From NCBI RefSeq assembly GCF_013426915.1, contig NZ_AP023181.1, positions 1,426,001 to 1,490,000 on the forward strand: 64,000 bases of DNA, given 5' to 3'. A program made the translations under genes and the position numbers. The first letter of the stretch is position 1, and every line of letters starts with the position of its first letter. Origin of the DNA: Paraburkholderia sp. PGU19. Its GTDB lineage: Bacteria; Pseudomonadota; Gammaproteobacteria; Burkholderiales; Burkholderiaceae. The notes beneath the pieces are model-generated. The model saw only the letters and a program-made list of their open reading frames with translations, was not told where the DNA came from and made no database searches. This document shows, piece after piece, positions 8,686 through 17,943 of this stretch.

Positions 8686-9318
8686 TTGAGTAAAGAGCTT
8701 ATCCACCGTGCTGGGAGCATCGCCCCTAACGACGGAACCTTGCGCACGCCGTGGGGTTACATTGCCCGCAGCATCGCACTGGTGGTGCTGGCAGTGAGTC
8801 CGTCGGTCATCTGCGCCTATCTTGCCCAAACATCAGCACATTGGAGTCTGTTTGAACGTTCCGGATCGATAGTGACGATCACCGGCCTGCTACTGGCGTC
8901 ACGCCACTATTTTGCGTACACCGTGACTGATCTGGTTGTAGCTCGCACAAACAAGGGCGGCGGATTCAAAGCTCGCAAAGTTCTCGGCGACGTCCTGGCA
9001 GCCAGGCGCGGGCTAACGCTTTCGGCGTTTGGGACGCTCATTTGGGGATGGGGAATATTTCTGCGTTGGTGGAGCTTCGCCGTGCTGGCGCTGTGGATGG
9101 CATTTGTGCTCTACCGGGCATTTCGCGATCCAGTATTGCACCGCCGACGCGACGACGTGTTGCCGCCCGTGACGAACGTCAACAGAAGGTTCCGAAACAA
9201 GCCCGAACGCCGGTGCAAGCGAACGACTCCTGATAGCCGTCCGCTTACCGAGCAGACATTGCCGGCAATCGCTTTCGCGCAACGACGACGTCGGAAGCTC
9301 GGGTGCGACTCTCACTGA
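8686..9318 (+). CDS. Hypothetical membrane protein
   Basis: A 210-residue frame starting at TTG, with GAAGGGA about nine bases upstream. Hydrophobic stretches at about 26-48, 58-78 and 105-142 indicate three or four membrane helices. The last 60 residues are strongly basic and Arg-rich with no hydrophobicity, unlike the first 150, so the tail may be a read-through after a frameshift or a misplaced stop. I do not recognise the family. The gene stands alone; base composition is a little lower in GC than its neighbours, suggesting transfer. The palindrome at 8611-8657 may control it. Confidence 0.5.
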   Translation: MSKELIHRAGSIAPNDGTLRTPWGYIARSIALVVLAVSPSVICAYLAQTSAHWSLFERSGSIVTITGLLLASRHYFAYTVTDLVVARTNKGGGFKARKVLGDVLAARRGLTLSAFGTLIWGWGIFLRWWSFAVLALWMAFVLYRAFRDPVLHRRRDDVLPPVTNVNRRFRNKPERRCKRTTPDSRPLTEQTLPAIAFAQRRRRKLGCDSH

Positions 9319-9383
9319 TGTGCGGATCGACTCTTGGCAAAGAATGAGTGAGTATCGAGCAACGTCCGCCGACGCCTTTCCGT

Positions 9384-10283
9384 TCACACAGCCAACTGCG
9401 TCGAATACAGATCCATCAACCACTCGATAAAAATGTCGACTCGCCTCGGCCTCGTCCGGTTAGGCATATACACAACAGAAACCGGCCGGGGATTCGAAGG
9501 ATAATCTCGCAACACCATATTCAGCCGGCCCGCACGCACGTGGGCATCGAGTATGAAGGTGCCACCCTGTATCAACCCGAGGCCCGCCAGTCCACACGCC
9601 ACGTAGGTATCGGCGTCGTTCACAAGGATCGCGCTTTTGAGTGGAATGGTACGGACCTCGTCTCCGTCGATGAACTCCCAACCTCTGATACGCCCCGACT
9701 TCATCGCGTAACTGACGCCGATGTGATCGCTGAGATCACTCAATGTAACAGGCTCGCCATACGCGCGAATATAGTCGGGCGACGCGTAGGTCAGCGTCTT
9801 GTAGATACCCACTGTCCTGGCGATCAGTCCGAGTTCGCTCATCGGTCCCACGCGGACCGCGCAGTCGAGCCCGTCTTCAATCAGATCGGGGTGTTGATCG
9901 GCTATGCTGATGTCGAGTTGAATGTCGGGATTATTGGCGAAGAAGTCCGGCAACTGCGGGATCACGACGGATTTCGCGACCAGTGAGGGCATGCTCACGC
10001 GGACCTTTCCGCTATTGCTTCCCTTCGATGCCTGCGCGTCGGCGTCCATTTCCTCCAGGTCTCGCAGAAGCGCCACGCAACGTTCGTAATAGCGAATGCC
10101 AGCATCGGTCGGCTTGCTTCGCCGCGTTGTCCGGTTCAGAAGCTTCACGCCCAAATCCGACTCCAGAGCCTGAACCATACGCGTGACATAGACCGTCGAC
10201 GTATGCAGTACTTCGGCGGCCCCCGTAAAGCTATTCGATTCGATCACCTTCACATACGTCTTGATTGCAGAGATCTTGTCCAT
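9384..10283 (-). CDS. LysR family transcriptional regulator (CrgA/DsdC-like group)
   Basis: A 299-residue protein with the helix-turn-helix at about residues 1-60 (MDKISAIKTYVKVIESNSF) and a substrate-binding domain at about 90-295 (PDIQLDISIADQ, LDCAVRVG). LDCAVRVG/IRxG is typical of the large LysR group often linked to oxidoreductases and efflux. The ATG at 10283 fits the family N-terminus; a 20-residue longer frame exists but has no ribosome site. Its target is not evident: the convergent neighbour is an orphan membrane protein and the gene upstream is sucA, read in the same direction. Confidence 0.88.
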   Translation of the reverse strand: MDKISAIKTYVKVIESNSFTGAAEVLHTSTVYVTRMVQALESDLGVKLLNRTTRRSKPTDAGIRYYERCVALLRDLEEMDADAQASKGSNSGKVRVSMPSLVAKSVVIPQLPDFFANNPDIQLDISIADQHPDLIEDGLDCAVRVGPMSELGLIARTVGIYKTLTYASPDYIRAYGEPVTLSDLSDHIGVSYAMKSGRIRGWEFIDGDEVRTIPLKSAILVNDADTYVACGLAGLGLIQGGTFILDAHVRAGRLNMVLRDYPSNPRPVSVVYMPNRTRPRRVDIFIEWLMDLYSTQLAV

Positions 10284-10344
10284 CGTATGCTTGCGTGTCG
10301 TCTTTGATATTGATCGGGCTGCAGTTCCACTTGCACGTGACATG

Positions 10345-10381
10345 AAAGGCGAACCGGAGTGATCGTTCCTGGCTCGCCTTT
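10345..10381 (-). terminator. Hairpin after sucA, probable terminator
   Basis: AAAGGCGA (10345-10352) pairs with TCGCCTTT (10374-10381) with further partial pairing inside (CC/GG). On the minus strand the stem ends in CCUUU. It lies 10 bases past the sucA stop and before the next LysR gene. The U tract is short, so activity is uncertain. Confidence 0.5.
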
Positions 10382-10390
10382 ACCGCCTGC

Positions 10391-13216
10391 TTATTCGTCA
10401 ATCGCCGCGTGCAGGAACTTCTCCTGACGCGCGAGGTGCATCGACTTGTACCCCGGCGCGGTCGATGCGGTCGCCTCAGGTCCGATATAACGCAGTGTCG
10501 CAGGTGCCTTCACGATTTCCAGCAACGGCTCCATGACGAAATTCCACGAGCCCTGATTCTTCGACTCTTCCTGACACCAGACCACGCTCTTCAGATTCGG
10601 ATAGCGCTCCAGTTCCGAACTGATCTGCTTCGCGGGGAACGGATACAACTGCTCGACGCGAATCAGCGCAATGTTGTCCTTTCCGGATTTGCGCCGACGC
10701 TCGAGAAGTTCGTAATAGACCTTGCCCGAACACAGGATGACCCGGTCGACCTTGGACGCCGCTTCCTTGGTCGGCGATTCGGCGAGGATCTCGTTGAATC
10801 GTCCTTTGGCGAGATCCGCCAGACTGCTGACAGCCTCCGGGTGGCGCAGAAGCGACTTCGGCGTCATCACAATGAGGGGCACACGATCGCGCAGCACCGC
10901 CTGCATCCGCAGCAGATGGAAAATCTGGGCGGGAGTCGTGGGCTGACAGACCCGCATGTTGTCCTGCGCACAAAGTTGCAGATAGCGTTCGAGCCGCGCG
11001 GACGCGTGCTCCGGGCCTTCGCCTTCCTGGCCATGCGGCAGCAACATCGTCACGCCACTCCGTTGTCCCCACTTGGCCGCGCCCGCCGACAGGAAGTTGT
11101 CGATCACGACCTGCGCTCCATTTGCGAAGTCGCCGAACTGCGCTTCCCACAGCACGAGCGCATTCTGTCGAACCACCGAGTACCCATACTCGAAGCCCAG
11201 AACGGCACCCTCGGACAGCACCGAGTTGGTGACCGAAAACCGCCCCTGGTCATCCGACACGTGCTCCAACGGAACATAAGTGCCCTCGGCCCGACTCGAA
11301 CGGTTCTGGTCGTGCAGCACCGCGTGACGATGGCTGAACGTACCGCGTTCACTGTCCTGACCGCTCAGGCGCACGTCGATACCTGCGGAAAGGAGCGAGG
11401 CAAAAGCCATATGCTCCGCCATACCCCAGTCGAGCGGACGCTTGCCTTCCGCCATATCGCGACGAGCAGACACCACTCTTCCAACAAGCGGATGCAGCGA
11501 GTATTGATCCGGAATGCTGGTGATCTTCAGCGCAAGCTTTTGAACAAGGTCCAGCAAGGGCGGCGCGTAATAGATACGGCTGACGTTTCCATCGAGCAGT
11601 TGTGGCCAGTTCTCTTCTTCGTTCTTTTGAGCAACAGGCTTTTTCTCTTCGACCGATTGTGCCGTGTCGAGACGCTGACGGTACTCGTGGACATACTTCT
11701 CCACGTCTTCCGCCGTCAGAAGCTGCTGGTCTACCAGCTTCCTTGCATAGAGCGTACGAACGCCGGGGTGACCCGCAATGGAGCGGTACATCATCGGCTG
11801 CGTGATGTTGGGCGTGTCCTGTTCCTGGTGGCCGTGACGGCGGAAACAAACCAGTTCGATTACGACACTCTTGTTGAACGTCGCGCGAAAGTCGATTGCG
11901 AGACGCGTTGCAGCAATCACGGCTTCGGGGTCGTCGCCGTTCACATGCAGCACGGGTGCCTCGATCATCTTCGCAATGTCTGTGCAATAGAACGACGACC
12001 GCACGTCCCTCGGGTCGGAAGTCGTGAAGCCGACCTGGTTGTTCACCACCACATGTATCGTGCCGCCCGTTCCATAGCCCCGCGTGTTGGACAGGTTCAT
12101 CGTCTCCATGACGATGCCCTGGCCTGAAACCGCAGCGTCGCCGTGGATCTCCACCGGAAGGACCGCGCTCGCGCCCAAACCCAATACTTCAGCGCGTGCG
12201 CGAGCAATGCCTTGCACCACCGGGTTGACAACTTCCAGGTGCGACGGATTAAACGCGAGTGTCACTTCGGCGGGCCCAGTTGCCGTCGGGAGCAAACCGG
12301 TAAAGCCCTTGTGATACTTCACGTCGCCCGCCGGAAGCAGGTGCGCGGTCTTTCCCTCGAACTCGTCGAACAGGGCAGCCGGCGGTTTTCCGACAACATT
12401 GACGAGAACATTCAGGCGTCCGCGATGCGCCATGCCGAGAATCGAGCTTTTGACGCCCTTCGTCGCACCATATGCCACCAGTTCGTCCAGCAGCACGATG
12501 AGCGACTCTCCGCCTTCGAGCGAGAACCGCTTTTGACCGACATAGCGGGCATGCAGATATTTTTCCAGCCCTTCGGCCGCAGTCAGACGTTCGAGGATAT
12601 GCAGCTTGTCGCCGTTATCCAGTGCAGCTTTCGAACGCGACGACTCGAGTCGCATGGACCACCAGGTGCGCTGTTCCGGATCAGCCAGATACATGAACTC
12701 GGCGCCCAGCGTTCCGCAATAGGTTTCTTTTAGCGCCTGCATCAGGTCGCCCAGCGTTTGAACCTGATCCGAAAAGTGAGCGCCCGACATGCTGAACTTC
12801 GTGTTCATGTCCGCATGGGACAGATCGTAATAGCTCGAATTCAGTTCCGGCACTGGCACGGGCGCGGTCCAGCGCAGCGGGTCCAGATGGGCATTGCGAG
12901 TTCCAACCATGCGATAGGCTGAAATCAATGCCTGCACGGCGACCTGCTTGCGGGCGAAACTCAATACGTCGTTCTCCGAGCGCCCCGCCGTGCGCGTCTG
13001 CTTCGCCAGTTCGACGAAACGGGACACGACGGGTCCGTGCGCGACGTCACCTGTATCCGATCCATCGACAGCCGGCACATCCTGCAACGCGTCGAAATAG
13101 CCGCGCCAATCCTCCGACACCGTGGTCGGGTCCGCAAGATATGTTTCGTATTGCTCTTCGACGTAAGGAGCATTGCCTCCAAACAGGAAGGAGGTTTTCC
13201 GATTCCGCGTAATCAT
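10391..13216 (-). CDS. sucA: 2-oxoglutarate dehydrogenase E1 component (SucA/OdhA), stand-alone copy
   Basis: A 941-residue thiamine-diphosphate enzyme that decarboxylates 2-oxoglutarate and passes succinyl to the E2 lipoyl domain. The N-terminal E2-binding segment is present (FLFGGNAPYVEEQYE, residues 12-26), then GMAHRGRLN (261-269), GDAAVSGQG (359-367), NNQVGFTTS (392-400) and RRHGHQEQD (459-467). Length is normal (about 930-955). The ATG at 13216 has a GAGGAC ribosome site; an upstream in-frame extension of 57 residues is not family-like. Oddity: no odhB (E2) or lpd (E3) follows, unlike the usual Burkholderia sucA-odhB-lpd operon, so this is probably a second copy depending on E2/E3 made elsewhere. 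It follows an ArsR gene, dxs and ilvB on the same strand. Confidence 0.93.
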   Translation of the reverse strand: MITRNRKTSFLFGGNAPYVEEQYETYLADPTTVSEDWRGYFDALQDVPAVDGSDTGDVAHGPVVSRFVELAKQTRTAGRSENDVLSFARKQVAVQALISAYRMVGTRNAHLDPLRWTAPVPVPELNSSYYDLSHADMNTKFSMSGAHFSDQVQTLGDLMQALKETYCGTLGAEFMYLADPEQRTWWSMRLESSRSKAALDNGDKLHILERLTAAEGLEKYLHARYVGQKRFSLEGGESLIVLLDELVAYGATKGVKSSILGMAHRGRLNVLVNVVGKPPAALFDEFEGKTAHLLPAGDVKYHKGFTGLLPTATGPAEVTLAFNPSHLEVVNPVVQGIARARAEVLGLGASAVLPVEIHGDAAVSGQGIVMETMNLSNTRGYGTGGTIHVVVNNQVGFTTSDPRDVRSSFYCTDIAKMIEAPVLHVNGDDPEAVIAATRLAIDFRATFNKSVVIELVCFRRHGHQEQDTPNITQPMMYRSIAGHPGVRTLYARKLVDQQLLTAEDVEKYVHEYRQRLDTAQSVEEKKPVAQKNEEENWPQLLDGNVSRIYYAPPLLDLVQKLALKITSIPDQYSLHPLVGRVVSARRDMAEGKRPLDWGMAEHMAFASLLSAGIDVRLSGQDSERGTFSHRHAVLHDQNRSSRAEGTYVPLEHVSDDQGRFSVTNSVLSEGAVLGFEYGYSVVRQNALVLWEAQFGDFANGAQVVIDNFLSAGAAKWGQRSGVTMLLPHGQEGEGPEHASARLERYLQLCAQDNMRVCQPTTPAQIFHLLRMQAVLRDRVPLIVMTPKSLLRHPEAVSSLADLAKGRFNEILAESPTKEAASKVDRVILCSGKVYYELLERRRKSGKDNIALIRVEQLYPFPAKQISSELERYPNLKSVVWCQEESKNQGSWNFVMEPLLEIVKAPATLRYIGPEATASTAPGYKSMHLARQEKFLHAAIDE

Positions 13217-13300
13217 GATGATTCTGTCCTCAGTCGGGCTCAAACCCGATATCTGCCACACATCCGAGCCAGGCAGCACCTGTTGCTGCCTTGGCCGAGC
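13217..13300 (-). promoter_or_regulatory. Structured 5' leader of sucA
   Basis: Two hairpins precede the sucA start on the minus strand: a long one at 13268-13295 (GCCA/TGGC and GGCAGCA/TGCTGCC arms, one bulged A, five-base loop) and a short one at 13234-13249 (TCGGG/CCCGA) immediately before the GAGGAC ribosome site. A conserved RNA, the sucA motif, is known upstream of sucA in Burkholderiales; whether this leader is a member was not tested. The rest of the gap up to 13708 holds no gene. Confidence 0.45.
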
Positions 13301-13708
13301 CAACGCTTTCACAGGTACACGAAGACAAAATCCGACTGCGAAAAGAGGACGCATCTGGCGCCATCCGTTCCGAGTCCAACTGTGCATTACCTCGTGGCTC
13401 CTGCCGCAAGGTCCCTGTGCCTGCCAGGATCAGCAGTCTCTTGACCACTGATGAGAACAGTTTAGGTTGCGTGGAAAGGCACCGCCGCTTTAGCTACGAC
13501 GGTATGGGGACATTCACCGCTCGTTTCTGGCCATCGTGTCTTTAAGGCCAGAATTTCGTGTATTGGACGGGTAGCTTGCGGCGCGTTATCGTCTATAGTG
13601 CTTCGGTGAAGCCGCGGGTGCAGCGGTTCTGAGACATCGTCGCTCCGTTTCTGGTCAGTACTTTTGTATTGAGGAAACGAGATGTTGCGTGTGGCCGAAT
13701 ATTGCTGA
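13301..13708. other. Gap between arsR and the sucA leader
   Basis: About 400 bases with no supported gene; short frames on both strands are Arg/Ser-rich and lack ribosome sites. Its size suggests that sucA has its own promoter here rather than being driven only from ilvB or dxs. Confidence 0.5.
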
Positions 13709-14056
13709 TTAGACCCGCTCGCTGATCTGCGCAATATCGGCACAAAGCCATTCGGCCAGTTCACGGATCGCGTCTTCGTTACGCGAGAAGAAGACCCACT
13801 GTCCAACCTTTTGTGTTTTGATCAAGCCGGCCCGCTCGAGCTGCGACAGGTGGCCTGACGCCGTCGACTGCGACAGGCCGCTTCGAGCGTGCAGCATGCC
13901 CGCCGACACCGCGCGAAGCGCGCAATACTCGGCTTCCGTAAAGTACTCGTCTGGATTGGCCAGCCACTGCAGTACTTTTCGACGGAATGGATGCGCCAAT
14001 GCCCGGATGGCTGCATCGAAGTGAATCGTCGTTCCGGTCTTGTTCATTGCTGACAT
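13709..14056 (-). CDS. ArsR-type winged-helix regulator
   Basis: A 115-residue protein with a winged helix-turn-helix of ArsR form (RALAHPFRRKVLQWL near residue 18; GLSQSTASGHLSQLERAGLI at about 59-78; QKVGQWVFFSRNE as the wing). The metal-binding ELCVCDL motif of arsenic sensors is missing; only two scattered Cys are present, so it is probably not a metal sensor of the classic kind. It starts 15 bases after dxs (ATG at 14056, or 14047 with better ribosome-site spacing) and probably is co-transcribed with dxs. It is the only regulator inside the ThDP-enzyme block and could control it. Confidence 0.85.
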   Translation of the reverse strand: MSAMNKTGTTIHFDAAIRALAHPFRRKVLQWLANPDEYFTEAEYCALRAVSAGMLHARSGLSQSTASGHLSQLERAGLIKTQKVGQWVFFSRNEDAIRELAEWLCADIAQISERV

Positions 14057-14071
14057 GTCCCGTGCGATGCC

Positions 14072-15853
14072 TCAGACGGCGTCAAAGAGGTCGAAGTGAC
14101 GGCCCACGAATACCCGCACCGTTTCGAGTACTCCTGCCGCGTCAAGACCATTCAGTTCAAGCAGCCTGGAGCGGTCGCCGTGCCGTATGAATTCATCCGG
14201 AAGTCCAAGACGCAATACGGGCACCGCCAGCCCTTCAGCCGCGATATGTTCGGCACATGCGGCACCCGCGCCGCCCGTCACCGTGCCTTCTTCGATCGTC
14301 ACGATCACGTCGTGCGATCTCGCGACCGTCAGCAACAGATCCTCGTCGAGTGGCTTGGCGAAACGCATGTCCACCACTGTTGCGTCGATTTCCTGCGCCG
14401 CTTCTATTGCGACCGACAACAGCGGCCCAAATGCGAGGAAGGCCACGCGTTGATCAGCATGTTCACCAGCTGAGCGGCGAACGATCCCTTTTCCAAAGGG
14501 AAGAATCTCGTTCGTCTGTCCGATAACGTCGGAGCCTGTCTTCGCACGGGGGTAACGGACGGCGCACGGACCCGGATAGGCGAGCGCCGTGTTCAGCATC
14601 AGATAGCACTCTCTCTCATCAGATGGTGTCATCACGGCCATGTTGGGAATGCAACGCAGCGCGGCGATATCGAACGCGCCAAGGTGAGTTGCGCCGTCGC
14701 CACCCGCAATACCGGCGCGATCGACCGCGAACAAAACGGGCAGTTCTTGCAACGCGACATCGTGAATCAGCTGGTCGTAGCCGCGCTGCAGGAAGGTCGA
14801 GTAGATGGCGACGACTGGCCGCATCCCTTCCGTCGCAAGGCCGGCGGCAACAGTCACCGCGTGCTGTTCGGCGATACCCACGTCGATGTAGCGATCAGGA
14901 TATCGTTGCTCGAATTCGACCAGACAGGAGCCTTCACGCATTGCGGGCGTGATACCGATGATTCGATCATCCTTCGCCGCCGAATCACAAAGCCACTGGC
15001 CGAATACCTGGCTATAAGTGCGCTTGCCGCCTGCGGAGGGAATCAATCCATCGACCAGATCGAAAGGGCCTGGGCCGTGATACGCGACGGGATCGAGTTC
15101 CGCGCGCTCATAACCGCGTCCCTTCTGGGTCACGACATGGATGACATGCGGACGGGTGCGAGTCTTTGCGTCTCGCAGTACCGCGAGCAGTGCCGGAATG
15201 TCATGTCCGTCAATGGGTCCGATGTAGACGAGACCCAGCGCTTCGAATAGCGAAGCACCCTCGTCACGCCATTTCCCCGTCAGCGACTGAAGGTGATCGT
15301 TCAGGCTACCGACGGCGGGTGAAATCGACATTCCGTTGTCGTTCAGGATGATCGTCAGCGGCAACGCTTTGCAGGAACCTGCGTGATTGAGCGCCTCGTA
15401 CGCCATACCGGCCGATAGCGCACCATCCCCGATGATTGCCACCGCACGCGCGCCACGATTGCGCAATGCCAAAGCCATGCCAACAGCCGCCGATATCGAA
15501 GTCCCCGCGTGTCCCACGCCGAACGCATCGTAGGGCGATTCTTCGCGCGTGGGAAAGCCTGCCATTCCGCCCACTTTGCGTACGCTGGCCATTCCCGCTT
15601 TGCGGCCGGTCAAAATCTTGTGCGGATAGCTCTGGTGACCGACGTCCCACACCAGACGATCGTCTGGTGTGTCGAATGCATAGTGAAGTGCAACAGTCAG
15701 CTCGACTACGCCGAGACTCGATGCAAAGTGGCCGCCCGTCGCCGATACGCTTTCAAGCAGAAACGCGCGAATCTCGTCCGCAACATGCTGGAGTTCGCTC
15801 TCTCCAAGACCCCGCAGTCTTGATGGCGAATCGATGTTGTCAAGTAAACTCAT
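14072..15853 (-). CDS. dxs: 1-deoxy-D-xylulose-5-phosphate synthase, short form
   Basis: A 593-residue thiamine-diphosphate enzyme that condenses pyruvate with glyceraldehyde 3-phosphate, the first step of the MEP isoprenoid route and a source for thiamine and pyridoxal synthesis. Visible signatures are [13 protein letters not shown] (45-57), [11 protein letters not shown] (69-79), the GDGALSAG...NDN cofactor motif (142-173), YIGPIDGHD (210-218) and [11 protein letters not shown] with the catalytic Glu. It is about 27 residues shorter than E. coli Dxs; the loss lies between the SLNDHL segment (about 183) and SLFEALG (about 201), a loop that is flexible in known structures. It is probably a second copy. 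ArsR follows after 15 bases; ilvB lies 224 bases upstream. Confidence 0.92.
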   Translation of the reverse strand: MSLLDNIDSPSRLRGLGESELQHVADEIRAFLLESVSATGGHFASSLGVVELTVALHYAFDTPDDRLVWDVGHQSYPHKILTGRKAGMASVRKVGGMAGFPTREESPYDAFGVGHAGTSISAAVGMALALRNRGARAVAIIGDGALSAGMAYEALNHAGSCKALPLTIILNDNGMSISPAVGSLNDHLQSLTGKWRDEGASLFEALGLVYIGPIDGHDIPALLAVLRDAKTRTRPHVIHVVTQKGRGYERAELDPVAYHGPGPFDLVDGLIPSAGGKRTYSQVFGQWLCDSAAKDDRIIGITPAMREGSCLVEFEQRYPDRYIDVGIAEQHAVTVAAGLATEGMRPVVAIYSTFLQRGYDQLIHDVALQELPVLFAVDRAGIAGGDGATHLGAFDIAALRCIPNMAVMTPSDERECYLMLNTALAYPGPCAVRYPRAKTGSDVIGQTNEILPFGKGIVRRSAGEHADQRVAFLAFGPLLSVAIEAAQEIDATVVDMRFAKPLDEDLLLTVARSHDVIVTIEEGTVTGGAGAACAEHIAAEGLAVPVLRLGLPDEFIRHGDRSRLLELNGLDAAGVLETVRVFVGRHFDLFDAV

Positions 15854-16077
15854 TCCATTCCAATCCTGATGTTCCACGAGGCAGTCAGGGTCTTCCCAAC
15901 GCCCGCCGTCTCCAATAATAAGGATTCGGCGCGGTGATCTTTGGCCAATGTTCACCGACCGCAGGACGTTCACAGGCCCACGATGACACCGAACCCACGA
16001 ACCTGCCGTTTCAGTGGTAGCGAGGCTTGCGGACCGTGCCGAAGCACGACCCACATAGCAACGTCACAAGCACGCTG

Positions 16078-17943
16078 CTAGAACATATCCGCAACCTGCT
16101 GACGGCCGGCACCTTCCCCACCCGCTTTCTGACGATTCCGCGAAGGGATAAACGGCCCGGTGATCATATTCGAGTAGCTCTGGCCCGGCCCCACCATCGG
16201 ATAGACATCGGCATTCTGGTCGATCATTACCTCGAGGAACGCAGGTCCGTCGAAATCGAGGAATGCCTTGAGCTTCGCGTCGAGTTCGCTGATCGCGTCG
16301 ACGCGACAGGCAAAACCAAACCCGTCGGCCTGTGCCGCCATCACGAAGTCCTTGCGGTGAAGCGTCTTGTCGCTGACGCATAAGCGGCCTTCGTAATACA
16401 GATGCTGCCACTGCCGGATCATTCCATCGCCGAGATTGTTGAGCAGCAGAACTTTGACTGGCACACCGTAGGTGCTTGCCGTCTCGAGTTCGCCCACGTT
16501 CATGCGGATACTGCCGTCGCCGTCGATGTCGATCACGAGTGCATCCGGTTGCGCGAACTGCGCGCCGATCGCTGCGGGCAGGCCGAACCCCATCGTCCCC
16601 ATGCTCCCCGACGTCAGGAAGTTTCGCGGCTCGACGAAATCGAAGAACTGCGCAGCCCACATCTGATGCTGGCCAACACCTGTGCTGATGATCGCGCGCC
16701 CGCCCGTGATTTCGCTGAGCCGCTCGATGACGTACTGAGGCTGAATCGTCGGACTATGCCTGTCGTAGTTCATGCCGTAGACGCGTTTGAGGTCCCGCAC
16801 GTGTTCGAGCCAGTCAGAGGGCGCTTGCACATCACGACCGTCACCCATCAGCGAGAGAAGCGCGTCCTTCGCGTCGCCGATATGAGTCCAGTGCGCCCGC
16901 TTGACCTTGCCAATCTCAGCCTCGTCGATGTCGATATGCGCGACGTACCGTGCGCGGGGCGCAAATGCTTCGGGCCGGCCACCCGCGACCCGATCATCGA
17001 ACCGGGCGCCGACCGCGATCAGAAAATCGCAATCTTCGACCGCGTAATTCGCGCACGCGGCGCCGTGCATGCCCAACATGCCCAGCGACAACTCGTGCTT
17101 CACTGGTATCGCGCCGAGTCCCATCAGCGTCGTCACAATGGGGACTTTGTAGCGTTCGGAAAACTGGCGCAATTCCGCCGTCGCACCCGCTGCGATCACG
17201 CCGCCGCCGACATACAACAGCGGCCGCTTGCTCTGCGCGAGGAGTTCGAAGAATTCATTGCGCTTGTCCTCGCCGAGATCAGCGCCCTTTGCCACCATTC
17301 GAAGACGGTCCGAGTAGCCTCGAAACTGCAGTGACCCATGCCCCTGGTACGTCCCCACCCAGTTCTGGATATCCTTGGGCACATCGACGACAACGGGACC
17401 AGGACGACCTGTGCGCGCAATTTCAAATGCTGTCCGCAGTGTCTGCTCCAGTTTCGTCGGATCGGTAACCAGAAAAACCTGCTTCGCACACGCCGACATG
17501 ATGTTGAATACAGGCGCTTTCTGAAAGGCATCAGTGCCGATCACAGCACGCGGCACCTGTCCGCATATGAGGACGACGGGCACCGAGTCGCCGTTGCAGT
17601 CGGCGATCGGCGTCACGGCGTTCGTCGCCCCTGGACCCGACGTGACCATGAATACGCCGACTTTTCCGCTTGCACGCGCGTACCCCGCAGCCATGAACCC
17701 TGCCGCCTGTTCATTGGCCGGGACAACGAGCTTGATCTGACGCTCGGGATTCTTCTCGTGCAGTTCGTTGAAGCGAAAGACTGCGTCGTACGTCGGCAGG
17801 ATCGCGCCGCCGCTGTATCCGAACACGGTATCGACGCCCTGTTCGCTGAGCACGCGCAGGATGATGTCGGCGCCCGACATCGGCTCGCCGGCGTTTTCTG
17901 CTTTCTGGAAGACTTGTGAAGCGACGTTTGGGTTTCGGGTCAT
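16078..17943 (-). CDS. ilvB: Acetolactate synthase (AHAS) large subunit, stand-alone copy
   Basis: A 621-residue ThDP and FAD enzyme that makes 2-acetolactate from two pyruvates (valine/leucine route) or acetohydroxybutyrate (isoleucine). Seen in order: FGYSGGAILP (41-50), the catalytic Glu in VPANEQAAG (E78), TSGPGATNAVTPIADC (101-116), a central FAD-binding domain, GSMGTMGFGLPAA and the IDGDGS...NN cofactor motif. Deviations: ANEQ instead of the usual RHEQ, and FQK where GTDAFQE is usual. No regulatory small subunit (ilvN) or ilvC is nearby, unlike the common ilvBNC operon, so this is probably a paralogue with unknown partner. A 553-base gap separates it from the divergent GlxA-type regulator. 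Confidence 0.92.
   Translation of the reverse strand: MTRNPNVASQVFQKAENAGEPMSGADIILRVLSEQGVDTVFGYSGGAILPTYDAVFRFNELHEKNPERQIKLVVPANEQAAGFMAAGYARASGKVGVFMVTSGPGATNAVTPIADCNGDSVPVVLICGQVPRAVIGTDAFQKAPVFNIMSACAKQVFLVTDPTKLEQTLRTAFEIARTGRPGPVVVDVPKDIQNWVGTYQGHGSLQFRGYSDRLRMVAKGADLGEDKRNEFFELLAQSKRPLLYVGGGVIAAGATAELRQFSERYKVPIVTTLMGLGAIPVKHELSLGMLGMHGAACANYAVEDCDFLIAVGARFDDRVAGGRPEAFAPRARYVAHIDIDEAEIGKVKRAHWTHIGDAKDALLSLMGDGRDVQAPSDWLEHVRDLKRVYGMNYDRHSPTIQPQYVIERLSEITGGRAIISTGVGQHQMWAAQFFDFVEPRNFLTSGSMGTMGFGLPAAIGAQFAQPDALVIDIDGDGSIRMNVGELETASTYGVPVKVLLLNNLGDGMIRQWQHLYYEGRLCVSDKTLHRKDFVMAAQADGFGFACRVDAISELDAKLKAFLDFDGPAFLEVMIDQNADVYPMVGPGQSYSNMITGPFIPSRNRQKAGGEGAGRQQVADMF

Noticed and set aside
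10409..12127. Very long open frame antisense to sucA (572 codons)
   Set aside because: Mirror frame of a high-GC gene; sucA is unambiguous and the antisense product is His/Arg-rich with no domain.
13217..13708. TPP riboswitch near the ThDP-enzyme genes
   Set aside because: Looked for the conserved CUGAGA and ACCUGA blocks in a plausible order upstream of sucA on the minus strand and did not find them.
10391..17943. Reading the ThDP block as a thiamine or isoprenoid biosynthesis operon
   Set aside because: No thi, isp or other pathway genes are present; only the cofactor is shared.
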